Below, piece by piece: positions 26,139-35,620 of a stretch of DNA of 64,000 nt. The notes beneath the pieces were generated by a model. That model was not told where the DNA came from. It searched no databases and saw nothing but the letters and a program-made list of their open reading frames with translations. The stretch is from a virus. A program made the translations under genes and the position numbers. How positions within the stretch are numbered: the first letter of the stretch is position 1; the number at the start of each line of letters is the position of its first letter. The stretch is taken from positions 62,001-126,000 of the IMG/VR virus record IMGVR_UViG_3300030339_000003. One strand, 5' to 3'.

Positions 26139-29056
26139 CAATTCAAAACAGTGATCTCTTAGTTTTACCCGCAAACCCCATGCGTGGTTTAAACTGGTTA
26201 TTTGATCAAGTGGAGCAAACCTGGTTCGATCAAACGACTGCGATCAATAGCGGAACACATCCCGCTATCTTTTGTGCCGATCTGAGTGTCAGTACGACGT
26301 ATGCGTTTCTGAACTCATTGAGTGACGCAATCAGTCAAGTGTTTCCTGAACACGCTCGTTCAATCGGTGAACTCAGTCGCAATATGTCAACTGAACAGTA
26401 TTACGGATTATTTGGCACACCAGCTAAAGGTACTGTTAATTTAGTATTGGCTTTACCTAACTTAATTCGTTTTGCTCCGGCTGCTACAGATACCGTTAAT
26501 GGTGTTGATCTTAATTACCAGAAATTGTTAATTCCAAAAGATACCACGTTTGATGTTAACGGTTATGAGTTCGCAATCAGTAACGGTATTGAAATCCGTT
26601 ATAACGAACGTACTGGTGTAGCCGTTGTATACGACTCGACAACCAATAACCCGTTTAACGTTATCGGTACTAACGTACTGCAAAAAGAAATCCGCAGTGT
26701 TCAAGGCACCGATTACATTATCATTAACGTTCCTGTGCAGCAATTGGCTACGGGTATTAAAGATAACGTTCCTTCTACACAAGGTTCGGGTTGTTCGGGC
26801 ACTATTACCTATACCGATTTCCTTTACGGTATCCGTGCCTTTATTACGCAGAACGGTGTTAAGTCTGAATTGAACGTCGCTTATGATAAAGCGGTATTCG
26901 ATCCAGGCATTGCTACGTTAACTGTTAATTTAAACACAACACAGTTAAGTTACGATTTTGCCATCCCGGATGTTTATATTGAAAACGGCTTAGGTGTGGG
27001 TACGGTTTCTATTTATACCTATACCACTAAAGGTACGTTGTCTAAAGACTTCCAGGACGTCGATACGCGTGAGTACAGTACAATCTATCGTGACTTCCGT
27101 TATTCGGCAGGTAACCTTAATGCGTATTCCGCTCCGTTAACAACAATGGGTGGGATTGTTTGGAAATTTAACTCTGCTGTTGAAGGGGGCTCTTTACCTA
27201 CATCGTTTAGCAAAATTAAATACGGTGTGGTTACTGGGCGTCGTCAACAAAAGCAACCTATTACTTCTAATAACTTGGAAGGGAGTGTGTCTGCTGCCGG
27301 ATATTCTGCGGTTAAAGCAATTGACTATGTTACTAGTCGCTTGTATTCATTAACTAAAGAACTCCCATTACAATCAAACAAAGACTTCTACAGTGGCGTT
27401 AACTGCATTGTTGGATCTAACTTGATCAGTGGGCAGCAATTGGTTAACTCGGGCGTTGTGTTCGATAACAAACTGCGCGTGACTATTCCTTCCGGTACAA
27501 TGTTTGATGTAACCAGTGAAGTTCCTGTGCTGTTAACAAAGACCCAGGTCGACACTATCAAAGGTTGGTCGTATAACCGACTCGTAAGTAACATGGCTGA
27601 TTTGACTTATTCTTATTTGCCGTATCATTACGTGTTCGATATGACGAACAACCAGGCTTCTATCCGTACGTACTACATGGATAACCCTTCAATGGGGGTA
27701 CAGAGCTTCCAAGAAGAAAATATTAACTTGGGTATTGCTGTATCGGTCGATAGCTCTACGATCACGTATGAGAACAATGGTTACACTATCCGTATCCAAA
27801 CATTATCAGACGATTCGTTCAAAACGTTGCTGCAAGAAAACATCGGTGTTCAGATGTCTATTGCTAATGCGAGTTCAACTACGTGGGCAAGTGTTAAAGG
27901 TGAATTAGAATACAAGACGGTTGACGGTGAATACGTTTATAAATTCCGTCTGGAAACTAATTTTGATTTGGATAACTCAGATCAATTACATTTAACCAAC
28001 TTTAGTCAATACGGTGCAATCCAACCAGACACTATTATTAACTTAACGCAAGATTTCATCTTTGTGTTCTTGCAGAAAACAACAGCATGGAACACGGTGA
28101 TTGAAGCCGACAGTTATATTGACCATAATCTGTTCCCTACGCCTTATAACGCGATTATTCAAACAATCATTACTGCTAACATCGGTAAACGTTTGAACTA
28201 CGTGTATAACCGTTTACGTCCATTAATCGGTGAAGGCCAATACCAGGTTTACTTGCACGATATTCCTTCTGTGTATGCAGAAGACATCTACAAGCGTGTT
28301 AATGGTGAATTGGTGTTTGATGATAATAACCTAGCCGTTCTGTTACACAAGAAAGGTGAAGTTATTTATGATGATGCCGGGTTAATGCAATTGGAACATC
28401 GTGCCGGGGATTACGTTAAAGACATGAACGGTAATTTTGTTGAACTGTCCGCACGTAACCTAAGTTATCATTGGGACTTTGTTGGGTTTGATGCGGTATA
28501 TGCATTGTCTCTTGATCAGTATGACATTTCTTTTGCTCAGAACATCAAAGACTATATTGCTAATGCCATCAGTGGCGATTTGGCATTGTTCTCTGACAGT
28601 GTTATTGACCAGACCAAATTGGTATTCCAACCACGTAACAAATTGGGTTACCGTAACGTTGTTATAAACAACAATGCGGAAATCACAATGAAACAAGATC
28701 TGTCATTTGAAGTGACGTATTACTTGACCAAAGCCGGTTACAATAATACCAACTTAAAAACATCATTGAAAACTAACACGCCTAAACTGATTAACAATTA
28801 TTTATTACCGAATAACACTATCGGGGTAAGTAGTTTGGTGAAAGCATTGTTAAGTGACGTTACTGATGATGTTGTGGATGTTAAGATCAATGCGTTTAGT
28901 GGTAATGCTGCAATTGATGTCATTAGTAGTTTGAACGCACTGAGTGGATTTAGTATTCGTAAGAAACTGACCTTAGGTGATGACAAACGACCAAGCATTG
29001 AAGAAGCGTGTAGTGTTGATTTCCTTCAACATGCTCCTGAAACAATTGGCTTATAA
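26135..29056 (+). CDS. Large virion protein, probably baseplate wedge (gp6/J-like)
   Basis: 973 residues, the longest gene here. The region about 90-210 (GTVNLVLALPN, then LIPKDTTFDVNGYEFAIS, then RSVQGTDYIIINVPVQQ) follows the pattern of baseplate J/T4 gp6 wedge proteins, where a small strand pair precedes IPxGTxFxxxGxxF and a repeat-like strand set. The rest is beta-rich and Asn/Thr/Tyr-rich. Start taken at ATG 26135, which overlaps the preceding stop and follows GGTGG. A bidirectional terminator follows. The family call is by pattern only; a tail fibre or other large tail protein is the alternative. Confidence 0.55.
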   Translation: MTIQNSDLLVLPANPMRGLNWLFDQVEQTWFDQTTAINSGTHPAIFCADLSVSTTYAFLNSLSDAISQVFPEHARSIGELSRNMSTEQYYGLFGTPAKGTVNLVLALPNLIRFAPAATDTVNGVDLNYQKLLIPKDTTFDVNGYEFAISNGIEIRYNERTGVAVVYDSTTNNPFNVIGTNVLQKEIRSVQGTDYIIINVPVQQLATGIKDNVPSTQGSGCSGTITYTDFLYGIRAFITQNGVKSELNVAYDKAVFDPGIATLTVNLNTTQLSYDFAIPDVYIENGLGVGTVSIYTYTTKGTLSKDFQDVDTREYSTIYRDFRYSAGNLNAYSAPLTTMGGIVWKFNSAVEGGSLPTSFSKIKYGVVTGRRQQKQPITSNNLEGSVSAAGYSAVKAIDYVTSRLYSLTKELPLQSNKDFYSGVNCIVGSNLISGQQLVNSGVVFDNKLRVTIPSGTMFDVTSEVPVLLTKTQVDTIKGWSYNRLVSNMADLTYSYLPYHYVFDMTNNQASIRTYYMDNPSMGVQSFQEENINLGIAVSVDSSTITYENNGYTIRIQTLSDDSFKTLLQENIGVQMSIANASSTTWASVKGELEYKTVDGEYVYKFRLETNFDLDNSDQLHLTNFSQYGAIQPDTIINLTQDFIFVFLQKTTAWNTVIEADSYIDHNLFPTPYNAIIQTIITANIGKRLNYVYNRLRPLIGEGQYQVYLHDIPSVYAEDIYKRVNGELVFDDNNLAVLLHKKGEVIYDDAGLMQLEHRAGDYVKDMNGNFVELSARNLSYHWDFVGFDAVYALSLDQYDISFAQNIKDYIANAISGDLALFSDSVIDQTKLVFQPRNKLGYRNVVINNNAEITMKQDLSFEVTYYLTKAGYNNTNLKTSLKTNTPKLINNYLLPNNTIGVSSLVKALLSDVTDDVVDVKINAFSGNAAIDVISSLNALSGFSIRKKLTLGDDKRPSIEEACSVDFLQHAPETIGL

Positions 29057-29064
29057 GAAATATA

Positions 29065-29096
29065 TACTACTCCTACCCGTGAGGGTAGGAGTAGTA
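29065..29096. terminator. Bidirectional hairpin between convergent genes
   Basis: Perfect 14-bp stem with GTGA loop (GNRA on the plus transcript), 8 bases after the 973-residue gene and 9 bases from the stop at 29106. Stem shared with 51364-51395. Confidence 0.85.
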
Positions 29097-29105
29097 GTAT
29101 TATGT

Positions 29106-29795
29106 TTAGAACTTAGTTTCAAGAATTTCGTCAAACACTGAAACGATACGCGCTAACAAAATGAATTGTTTCTTAGCCGCAATCAAATCATGGTGGGAAT
29201 TGATATAACGAATTTCCTGATTAATGACGTTGTTTTCTTTGCTTTCACGCAACTGTTCTTTACCAGTACGCATGACCACTTCAGACAACCCAGTCATTGC
29301 ATCACCGCAACACCAGTTATGACCTTTACCCAGTTCCGCATAATTTTCAGGGTTAACATAGTTGACGTTAACATCGACATATGCACGGAAAGATTGCGCA
29401 AACGCACACACAACAGATTTTAAATAGCCGTAGCGAGTAGGTGGTAAACGGTCAGGGTCGTTGGTCAATGCAAACACTTTATCCGACAATTCAGTAATGG
29501 CCTGATAAAACAGATCATTCAGTGCAATGGAGAAAATGTAAGCTGGACCAAACTTGAGATTAAAGCTCATGATGCTCGAGATAACAATCCAACGCAGATC
29601 TTGATTGTCAGATGAATTATAACGTGTCATCAGTTTGTCTTTAATTTCAGTACGCAATGGGTCGTCGATACAGTGCAGCAAATCCAGAGCTTCATTAAAC
29701 GTTAACTGATGTGGGATAGTAAACCCCAGGGATTCAGTAATAACGTTTTCAAAGTTGTCCGTCATTGTTTTCAATAACTTTAACGTGTCGCTCAT
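29106..29795 (-). CDS. Unknown 229-residue protein downstream of an inner-body gene
   Basis: All-helical looking protein with a Cys-Cys pair (NWCCGDAM) and no membrane span or known motif. It is eight bases downstream of the 500-residue inner-body gene and ends at a bidirectional terminator, so it is the last gene of the operon 33056-29106. Function unknown; a structural or assembly partner is likely from context. Confidence 0.7.
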   Translation of the reverse strand: MSDTLKLLKTMTDNFENVITESLGFTIPHQLTFNEALDLLHCIDDPLRTEIKDKLMTRYNSSDNQDLRWIVISSIMSFNLKFGPAYIFSIALNDLFYQAITELSDKVFALTNDPDRLPPTRYGYLKSVVCAFAQSFRAYVDVNVNYVNPENYAELGKGHNWCCGDAMTGLSEVVMRTGKEQLRESKENNVINQEIRYINSHHDLIAAKKQFILLARIVSVFDEILETKF

Positions 29796-29803
29796 AATTA
29801 TCC

Positions 29804-31306
29804 TTAGGCCAATTTACCGAAGCCCAAACGACTTCCTATTTTGTTTAATGCGTCTTGAGCACCCAGCACATTAACTTCAATAAGTTCGTGTGTTGTAGTG
29901 CTTATTTTTTCCATCACGGTTTGTGCATCTGCTTCTTGCATGAATACCATTTTGGTAGGAAGACCACTAGCCGATAACGGAACATTAAAGTTAGGATTAG
30001 TTGCTTTAGCTTTTAGCATCAATTCCTTAATAACTTTAACATCATTGGCCAAACCAGCAAACATGAAACGCAATGCATTATCATACCAGCCAGTCAAATC
30101 TTTTAAGGTATTACGCGCATTCTTAACGATAGTTAAAGTCATGTTGGCAAAGTTAGTGAATTGGCTCACAACGTTTGTCATTTGCTGATAAGTAACCAGA
30201 TAATCATTATTACCAGTAGCTTGTGTAATAGCGCGTACTTTGGCTAATTCACTTGCATCAGTTAAATCGTAAAGTTCTTTTAAGAACCCTTTGATTTCGT
30301 TCTGTTCACCAGTCTTCATATCACGGGTCGCAGAGAAACCAATCAACTGATTGATCTTATCCACAAATGCACTGTCAGCCAATACCTGCGCAGTCTTAAT
30401 GGAAGCAGTCAATTGTTCATTGATAGTGACAAAGTTGTTTTGCAGGGTTTCTTCAGTTACTTTGATGCCAGAAGATTTATCCAGCATTTCTTTTAATGCA
30501 CCAACAATTTCTGGAATGTTAAAAGCTTTAATAACTTCCAGCATGTCAGTCTGCAGGCCAGCCAGATCGCCGTCTAAATAATTTGCACGACTGTTGTTAC
30601 GCAAAACAGTTTGAATGTGTCTGGTGACGCGTTGTTTAGCCGTTGTGGCTGCACGTGAAGAACGCCCAATGCTGTGCAGTACTTTGTCAGCCAAAGGAAT
30701 AACTTCAGTCAGACTACCCAAGGCTTCTTTTTCATTAACCAATTTAGAGGTTAAGAATTTCAGCTGAGGGATACGGCGTTGGTTGGTAGGCAGATCTTCC
30801 AGGTAATGGTTGATATCCAACAAATGCGCCGGGAAACCTAATGCGGTCAGATAACCAGCCAGTTCTTCTTTTAGTTTAGGGAGTTCCGTAGCAATAACTT
30901 CTGCTTGGCGATCACTTGGTCCAAACCCAAAGATGAATTTAACTTTATCCACACACCACAACACAATTTTCTTAATGAAACGGATAACGGCAACAATGCC
31001 TTTTTCCAATCCATCCATAACCGTAGTGAAGAAACCTTCGCCACCAAACCGTGAATTATAAGAACCACCAGTTGGGTCAGCTTTGTTACTTGGCATCGGG
31101 ACGTTATAAAAGTCAGCCAATGCTTTAGTAACGATGCCGGTCTTAACGTAGTGCTCAACACCAGCAACCATTGATTTTACTTTATTTTGTTTGTCGTAAT
31201 GAATAACTTCGGTCAGATCAATTGTCTGATTTTCAGCATCATCAAAGGAGATGTTATCAATGTTGTCATCGCCGTTAATGCTGTCGACGGTAACCGTATT
31301 ATTCAT
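29804..31306 (-). CDS. Inner-body-type virion protein (500 residues)
   Basis: The largest clear member of the family here. An acidic Asp/Asn-rich propeptide leads to GVE at 49-51 and GGE at 88-90. Then comes GFFTTVMDGL and a long aromatic amphipathic stretch (IRFIKKIVLWCVDKVKFIFG), followed by an Ala/Leu/Lys-rich helical body of about 380 residues. Processing after (S/A/G)-X-E by the phage head protease is expected from the phiKZ precedent. It overlaps the 137-residue gene upstream by eight bases. Confidence 0.75.
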   Translation of the reverse strand: MNNTVTVDSINGDDNIDNISFDDAENQTIDLTEVIHYDKQNKVKSMVAGVEHYVKTGIVTKALADFYNVPMPSNKADPTGGSYNSRFGGEGFFTTVMDGLEKGIVAVIRFIKKIVLWCVDKVKFIFGFGPSDRQAEVIATELPKLKEELAGYLTALGFPAHLLDINHYLEDLPTNQRRIPQLKFLTSKLVNEKEALGSLTEVIPLADKVLHSIGRSSRAATTAKQRVTRHIQTVLRNNSRANYLDGDLAGLQTDMLEVIKAFNIPEIVGALKEMLDKSSGIKVTEETLQNNFVTINEQLTASIKTAQVLADSAFVDKINQLIGFSATRDMKTGEQNEIKGFLKELYDLTDASELAKVRAITQATGNNDYLVTYQQMTNVVSQFTNFANMTLTIVKNARNTLKDLTGWYDNALRFMFAGLANDVKVIKELMLKAKATNPNFNVPLSASGLPTKMVFMQEADAQTVMEKISTTTHELIEVNVLGAQDALNKIGSRLGFGKLA

Positions 31307-31712
31307 GGCAACCTCTCAGTTCCTGAAGTAAGTAACTTACCAGGTCTTTATATTCTTGAAGTTCACTGATGCATGGGAGCACAACAGTGCCTTCATTAGT
31401 AACCGGAGTAACTTTAACATAGTTACGACCCAATGAAGTCAGTGAAGATAAAGACAGGTTAATGAAAGACAACACGCCAGTCCAGATCAATTCATAACCG
31501 ATTGGAGACACGGAGTTCCAGCAATCCAGTTTATCACGGTATTTGTCTTTTTCTTCATTTGGGACAAAATACGTTGGGTTATAAATAAAGTGGGCACGAA
31601 CAATGGCGTCGACGTAAGCGTTATCAATCAGCTGACGGTGATATTTTGGACACGTTACTCCCAGTTCGTTCAATTTGGTTTTAACACGTACAATGTGATC
31701 TAAGTGAGACAT
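31299..31712 (-). CDS. Unknown 137-residue protein
   Basis: Small soluble protein with His/Tyr-rich N-terminal half (TCPKYHRQLID, AHFIYNPTYFVP) and a helical C-terminus. No motif recognised. It lies between the metallopeptidase gene (nine bases upstream) and the 500-residue inner-body gene (overlap of eight bases), so it is produced with them. Role unknown. Confidence 0.7.
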   Translation of the reverse strand: MSHLDHIVRVKTKLNELGVTCPKYHRQLIDNAYVDAIVRAHFIYNPTYFVPNEEKDKYRDKLDCWNSVSPIGYELIWTGVLSFINLSLSSLTSLGRNYVKVTPVTNEGTVVLPCISELQEYKDLVSYLLQELRGCHE

Positions 31713-31721
31713 AACGAATCC

Positions 31722-33056
31722 TTAAGCTGTAAGTTCATTTAATTTAACATCTAAAATAGCCATTTCATTATTTGCAATAGCTTGTGTGAAATGTTCGAAT
31801 TCTTGTGCTTTGAAATCAGCACCTTGGATAATACGGCCAATCATGCGGTCAACAAAAGTACCTGAAATGATAGGACGGTATTTTTCACAATCACGTAGTA
31901 AGATAGCAGCACGTTCTGCAATCTCAGATTTATCTTTAGCGCTCATGTTAGGAACTTCTTTCATCTTAGCGATGAGTTGTCGGATGCCATCTTCGTAGCG
32001 ACGGAAAGGACTGTTGTACGCGCCGGAATAAGAACTTACCCCATAGATTAATAGCATCAATGGTGCAGTTACGGCAATCCAACAAATAATGCCAGTTACG
32101 CCAGCAACTAAAATCAGTTGGAAGAACATAGACCCAATAAATAAAGCAGTCATGCCACAACCCCAAAGGATTGAACTAGTGCGCGTAGAGGACATTACAG
32201 CAATACCAGCGATCAACCCGCGATCAAAGCCCATACGAATAGCGTAAACGTCTGCCAGTACTTCAGAAGACATTGTAGCCACACCTAAAGATAATGCGCG
32301 TGCGGAGTTACGACGATTGATCAAAGCATTAAAATAAATCAATGTTTCTTCTGGAGATGATTCGGCAATCGTTTCAATATCGTCTTTATTATCAACGGTG
32401 GCTTCTAACAAACCCGCCACACTACGAATAACCATAACGCGTTTTTCAGATGTTGGTTGCGCACCTAATGCGTTAAGGGCGCCGCGAATAATAAAGTTAT
32501 CGTTACTGGTAATATCCACCATGGCGCAGGCAAAGAACGCATGACCCAGTTCGTGCGCAATACAACCGGCGGTAACTTCAGGATGTTCAACTTTAAAACG
32601 TTCCAGTTTTTGCTTTTGGAATAACACATCGACCATTGTTCCCAGATAAAGTTTTAAAGGTACTTCAGCATACGCACCGTAAACTTTGCCCGTTTTATAA
32701 TCGATACTACCTTTAAAGGCTTTACCTTTATTTTTGGTGTACCAGTTAGATAAATTAGTATCAGTAACGTCAAAGTATTTATCAATGCCGGGAATGTTCA
32801 AAATATTGGCAGGTGAAAAATATCCAACGTCAATTGCAAAGTTTGGTTGCTGCATCATTTCGACTGAAATGTTATTAAAGCCAGTGTATTTTTCGATGAC
32901 TGGTAAGATCGAATCTTTAACTGTCCCTTTAAGAACACCATTAACAAGATGCGGGGTAATCGCTTCGGTTAGAGCAGAACGGAAATCATCATTTTGAAAG
33001 TTGATAAATTCTAACCCTGAGCGTTTCCCCTGTTTTAAAAAATCAATACCCAGCAT
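31722..33056 (-). CDS. Membrane zinc metallopeptidase-like protein (HELGH)
   Basis: 444 residues. CIAHELGHAFFACAM contains the HEXXH zinc-binding motif at about residues 168-172 (His168, Glu169, His172 as ligands and catalyst), inside a gluzincin-like helix. A long hydrophobic stretch around 294-340 (LFIGSMFFQLILVAG, then IICWIAVTAPLMLLIYG) gives two or three membrane spans. The third zinc ligand may be one of the Glu residues in the 210-260 region. Start taken at 33056 because AAGGACGGGAAGT precedes it; the longer frame would begin on the promoter-like TTTTATG. Its location in an inner-body operon suggests a role in maturation or at the membrane. Substrate unknown. Confidence 0.6.
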   Translation of the reverse strand: MLGIDFLKQGKRSGLEFINFQNDDFRSALTEAITPHLVNGVLKGTVKDSILPVIEKYTGFNNISVEMMQQPNFAIDVGYFSPANILNIPGIDKYFDVTDTNLSNWYTKNKGKAFKGSIDYKTGKVYGAYAEVPLKLYLGTMVDVLFQKQKLERFKVEHPEVTAGCIAHELGHAFFACAMVDITSNDNFIIRGALNALGAQPTSEKRVMVIRSVAGLLEATVDNKDDIETIAESSPEETLIYFNALINRRNSARALSLGVATMSSEVLADVYAIRMGFDRGLIAGIAVMSSTRTSSILWGCGMTALFIGSMFFQLILVAGVTGIICWIAVTAPLMLLIYGVSSYSGAYNSPFRRYEDGIRQLIAKMKEVPNMSAKDKSEIAERAAILLRDCEKYRPIISGTFVDRMIGRIIQGADFKAQEFEHFTQAIANNEMAILDVKLNELTA

Positions 33057-33076
33057 ACTTCCCGTCCTTATTTTAT

Positions 33077-33089
33077 TACTATATAGGCA
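33077..33089 (-). promoter_or_regulatory. Promoter-like element upstream of the metallopeptidase
   Basis: Minus strand TGCCTATATAGTA, a variant of the AGCCTATATTATC element seen at four other sites, about 20 bases before the ATG at 33056. A TTTTATG lies further upstream at 33111-33118. Confidence 0.3.
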
Positions 33090-33110
33090 ATTGAATAGAT
33101 TCATTTTAAA

Positions 33111-33118
33111 CATAAAAT
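33111..33118 (-). promoter_or_regulatory. Late-type promoter-like element (TTTTATG)
   Basis: Minus strand ATTTTATG 55 bases before the ATG at 33056, in the divergent region shared with the plus-strand polymerase gene at 33135. Confidence 0.35.
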
Positions 33119-33134
33119 ATCGAGGGTCGATTAG

Positions 33135-34913
33135 ATGACCGAAATCGTTAGTTCACCGATCGTGGGACGTGTTTGTAAACATGTTCATCAAGGTTTTAGT
33201 CGTATTAATAAGTTTGATGACTTAACAGCCTTAAAAATAACTAACGTCCATGCTGATGGTTCACGTAGCGAAGAATTTAAACTCATTAAAAACTTCCAAC
33301 AGCCATTGTGGATTGTCAAGCCAGAACATCGTAAATTTAAACAGCAAAAAGATTACATCGAGCAAAAGAAATGTCGTCCATTTAAAAGTAATGCGGCTAA
33401 GATGGCTTATACCATATCTAACGTATTACATGGTCAGCCCAATCCAAAAGCTGATTTACGTATGATGATGTCATCACCGTATGTGTTCGGTATCGACCAA
33501 AGCGTACCAGTATTCTTAAAACAAAAGTATTTTGATTTGTATGAAGAATACCAACAAACCGAACGTTATACCGTGGCGGGTTATGACGTTGAAACCGATA
33601 TGGAAAAACCAGACCAGCCCGTAATGATGGCGTCTGTGACCTTTCGGGAACGTGTATACTTTGCAACGGTGCGTAGTTGGTGGGATGGTTTAACTGACGA
33701 GGAAATACTTGCAGGGTTAAAAGCGGAAGAAACAAAACGTTTTGCAGAAGAACTTAAAACGCGTAAATGTGTTATCGAATACGAAGTGGTCGATACACCG
33801 GCTGAAGTTGTTAAACGATGTATTGATAAATTCCATAGTTGGTCGCCTGACCTTGTAGCGTCATGGAATGCAACATACGATATGGAGAAAAACGAAGAAG
33901 CATTAAATGCAAATCGTTATCCTTTATCTCGTATTTATAGTGACCCCACTATACCTGACGAATATGCTTTTTATCGTTTAGATAAAGGTCGCACACACAA
34001 GATCAAAGAAAACGGTGACAAGTCCTCATTAGAACCACAAGAGAAGTTTCCTACTGTGCGTTGTATGGCTCGCTGGCAATGGTTGGACTTTATGTCTTTC
34101 TATGCTATCAAACGCGCGGCTGGCGGTAAGCTTGATAGTTATACGTTAAATGATTGTGCAAAGCGTGAAGGTGTTGAAGGTAAACTGTATACCGAAGAAG
34201 GTAGTCACTTAATTGAAGGTAAAGCTGACTGGCATCGGTACATGCAGAAACATCATAAATTCATTTATTCAATGTACAACATTAAAGATAACTGGATTAT
34301 GGAAGACTTAAATGATAAGACATTAGACTTATCTATGTCATTCCCGTTGTTAATTAAGTCATCTGAATACTTTAACTATCCAAGCCAACCACGTATCATA
34401 TCTGATGCATTGTCATTTATTGCGCGTGACAACGGTTATGTGTGGGGTTGTGTTGGTAACAACACCAAGAACGAATTCAATGACATGCTTCCTACGCTTA
34501 AGAACTGGATTGCATTGTTACAGACTGAGAAGAACGCAGACAAAGGCTATAAACTGTTCCAAGGTCTTATGGACGTTTACAGTACTGGTCGTTCTAGCGT
34601 ATCAGACGTTGACGTTGAAGGTGCTTATCCTACAGCTACATTGACTGCTAACGTAAGTAACTTTACCACGCAAATTGAAGTGTGTCGTATGCAAGGTAAA
34701 GATCCACTTAAACAACGTGAAATCAGTATTAACTATGCGAGTAGTCCAGAAGCTAACGCGATTGGATTGTGTGAAGAACTTTATCACTTCCCATCTTACG
34801 ATAATGTTCAAAACGTATTCGAAAGAATTTTGGCTGAAAACAATGTATTGACTAAGTTCAAATCATTTGTAGATAACAAAGAAGAAGTTGTGGATGTTGA
34901 AGAAGTATTTTAA
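33135..34913 (+). CDS. B-family DNA polymerase fragment: 3'-5' exonuclease and palm motif A
   Basis: 592 residues. All three proofreading motifs are visible in order: Exo I DVETD (151-155), Exo II NATYD (245-249) and Exo III YNIKD (381-385), as in T4-type polymerases. Polymerase motif A follows as DVDVEGAYPT (491-500; compare DxxSLYPS). I cannot find motif B (KxxxNSxYG) or motif C (YGDTDS) in the remaining 92 residues, so the palm is incomplete. Either the rest is encoded by another gene, as in a split polymerase, or this is an exonuclease relic. GAGGG precedes the ATG and a bidirectional terminator follows. Acts in genome replication. Confidence 0.75.
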   Translation: MTEIVSSPIVGRVCKHVHQGFSRINKFDDLTALKITNVHADGSRSEEFKLIKNFQQPLWIVKPEHRKFKQQKDYIEQKKCRPFKSNAAKMAYTISNVLHGQPNPKADLRMMMSSPYVFGIDQSVPVFLKQKYFDLYEEYQQTERYTVAGYDVETDMEKPDQPVMMASVTFRERVYFATVRSWWDGLTDEEILAGLKAEETKRFAEELKTRKCVIEYEVVDTPAEVVKRCIDKFHSWSPDLVASWNATYDMEKNEEALNANRYPLSRIYSDPTIPDEYAFYRLDKGRTHKIKENGDKSSLEPQEKFPTVRCMARWQWLDFMSFYAIKRAAGGKLDSYTLNDCAKREGVEGKLYTEEGSHLIEGKADWHRYMQKHHKFIYSMYNIKDNWIMEDLNDKTLDLSMSFPLLIKSSEYFNYPSQPRIISDALSFIARDNGYVWGCVGNNTKNEFNDMLPTLKNWIALLQTEKNADKGYKLFQGLMDVYSTGRSSVSDVDVEGAYPTATLTANVSNFTTQIEVCRMQGKDPLKQREISINYASSPEANAIGLCEELYHFPSYDNVQNVFERILAENNVLTKFKSFVDNKEEVVDVEEVF

Positions 34914-34932
34914 ACAAAAATAAATAAGTTTA

Positions 34933-34964
34933 TATAACTCCTACCCTTGCGGGTAGGAGTTATA
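34933..34964. terminator. Bidirectional hairpin between convergent genes
   Basis: Perfect 14-bp stem with TTGC loop (GCAA in the minus transcript), 19 bases after the polymerase gene and 10 bases from the stop at 34975. Confidence 0.85.
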
Positions 34965-34974
34965 GTTATGTTTG

Positions 34975-35553
34975 TTAAATTTTGTAAGCGACTAATTTAC
35001 GCATGAAGTAGTTGAGGTTATCCGCTGATGCTTGATTAAAAGTACGGGACAACGTTTCAACATCTTTAAGCTTAGCTGCTTTAGCACGAGTAGGCCAGGA
35101 CTTCGCTAAACGTACCAGGTAAGTAATTAACAAACGATAGTTAGTTACAGATGCAGAAGGATAACCGTCTTTCTCAATGCCGTGTGTAAGGCGTAATACA
35201 GTGCCGTCATCCATAGCCGATTTACAGTTACGCAGAGTATTGATCAGATAAAGGATGCCTGTTTCAAAATCCATATAGATCTTGGTACCTAACAGGCGGC
35301 CAGTTAACTCAATAAAGTTAATCGCTTCATCACGACGTTCTTTATCAGTACGGAAACCAAGTTCACGGTTAATGTATTTGAAATGCTTGTCTACTGCTGC
35401 AGTATATAACGCTACAGTTTCGCTCATTTCAGTTACAGGGGTTTCAGGTTGAACCGTGGTAGATGCATCGTTAGTGGTTTTTGTATCAACCACAGTCGTT
35501 ACAGGCTCTGTAGTGACGGTTTCTACTACAGGTGGAGTATAGGTACTTTTCAT
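34975..35553 (-). CDS. Unknown 192-residue protein with Thr/Val-rich N-terminus
   Basis: Start taken at ATG 35553 (MKSTYTPPV) with AAAGGT upstream; an ATG at 35586 lacks such a site. Residues 5-45 are a Thr/Val/Pro-rich low-complexity linker, and the remainder is a helical, Arg/Lys-rich domain. No membrane span or catalytic motif. It is a single-gene transcript flanked by terminators at 34933-34964 and 35589-35616. Function not recognised. Confidence 0.7.
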   Translation of the reverse strand: MKSTYTPPVVETVTTEPVTTVVDTKTTNDASTTVQPETPVTEMSETVALYTAAVDKHFKYINRELGFRTDKERRDEAINFIELTGRLLGTKIYMDFETGILYLINTLRNCKSAMDDGTVLRLTHGIEKDGYPSASVTNYRLLITYLVRLAKSWPTRAKAAKLKDVETLSRTFNQASADNLNYFMRKLVAYKI

Positions 35554-35588
35554 TATAATGACCTTTATGTAAAATGACGGAAACATAG

Positions 35589-35616
35589 AATCAGTAGGGT
35601 GTTACCCCTACTGATT
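35589..35616 (-). terminator. Hairpin terminator
   Basis: Perfect 11-bp stem with six-base loop, 4 bases after the stop at 35621. Confidence 0.8.
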
Positions 35617-35620
35617 TGAG

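Noticed and set aside
33057-33113. Longer start (ATG 33113) for the metallopeptidase
   Set aside because: This ATG is part of the repeated TTTTATG element and lacks a ribosome site, while ATG 33056 follows AAGGACGGG.
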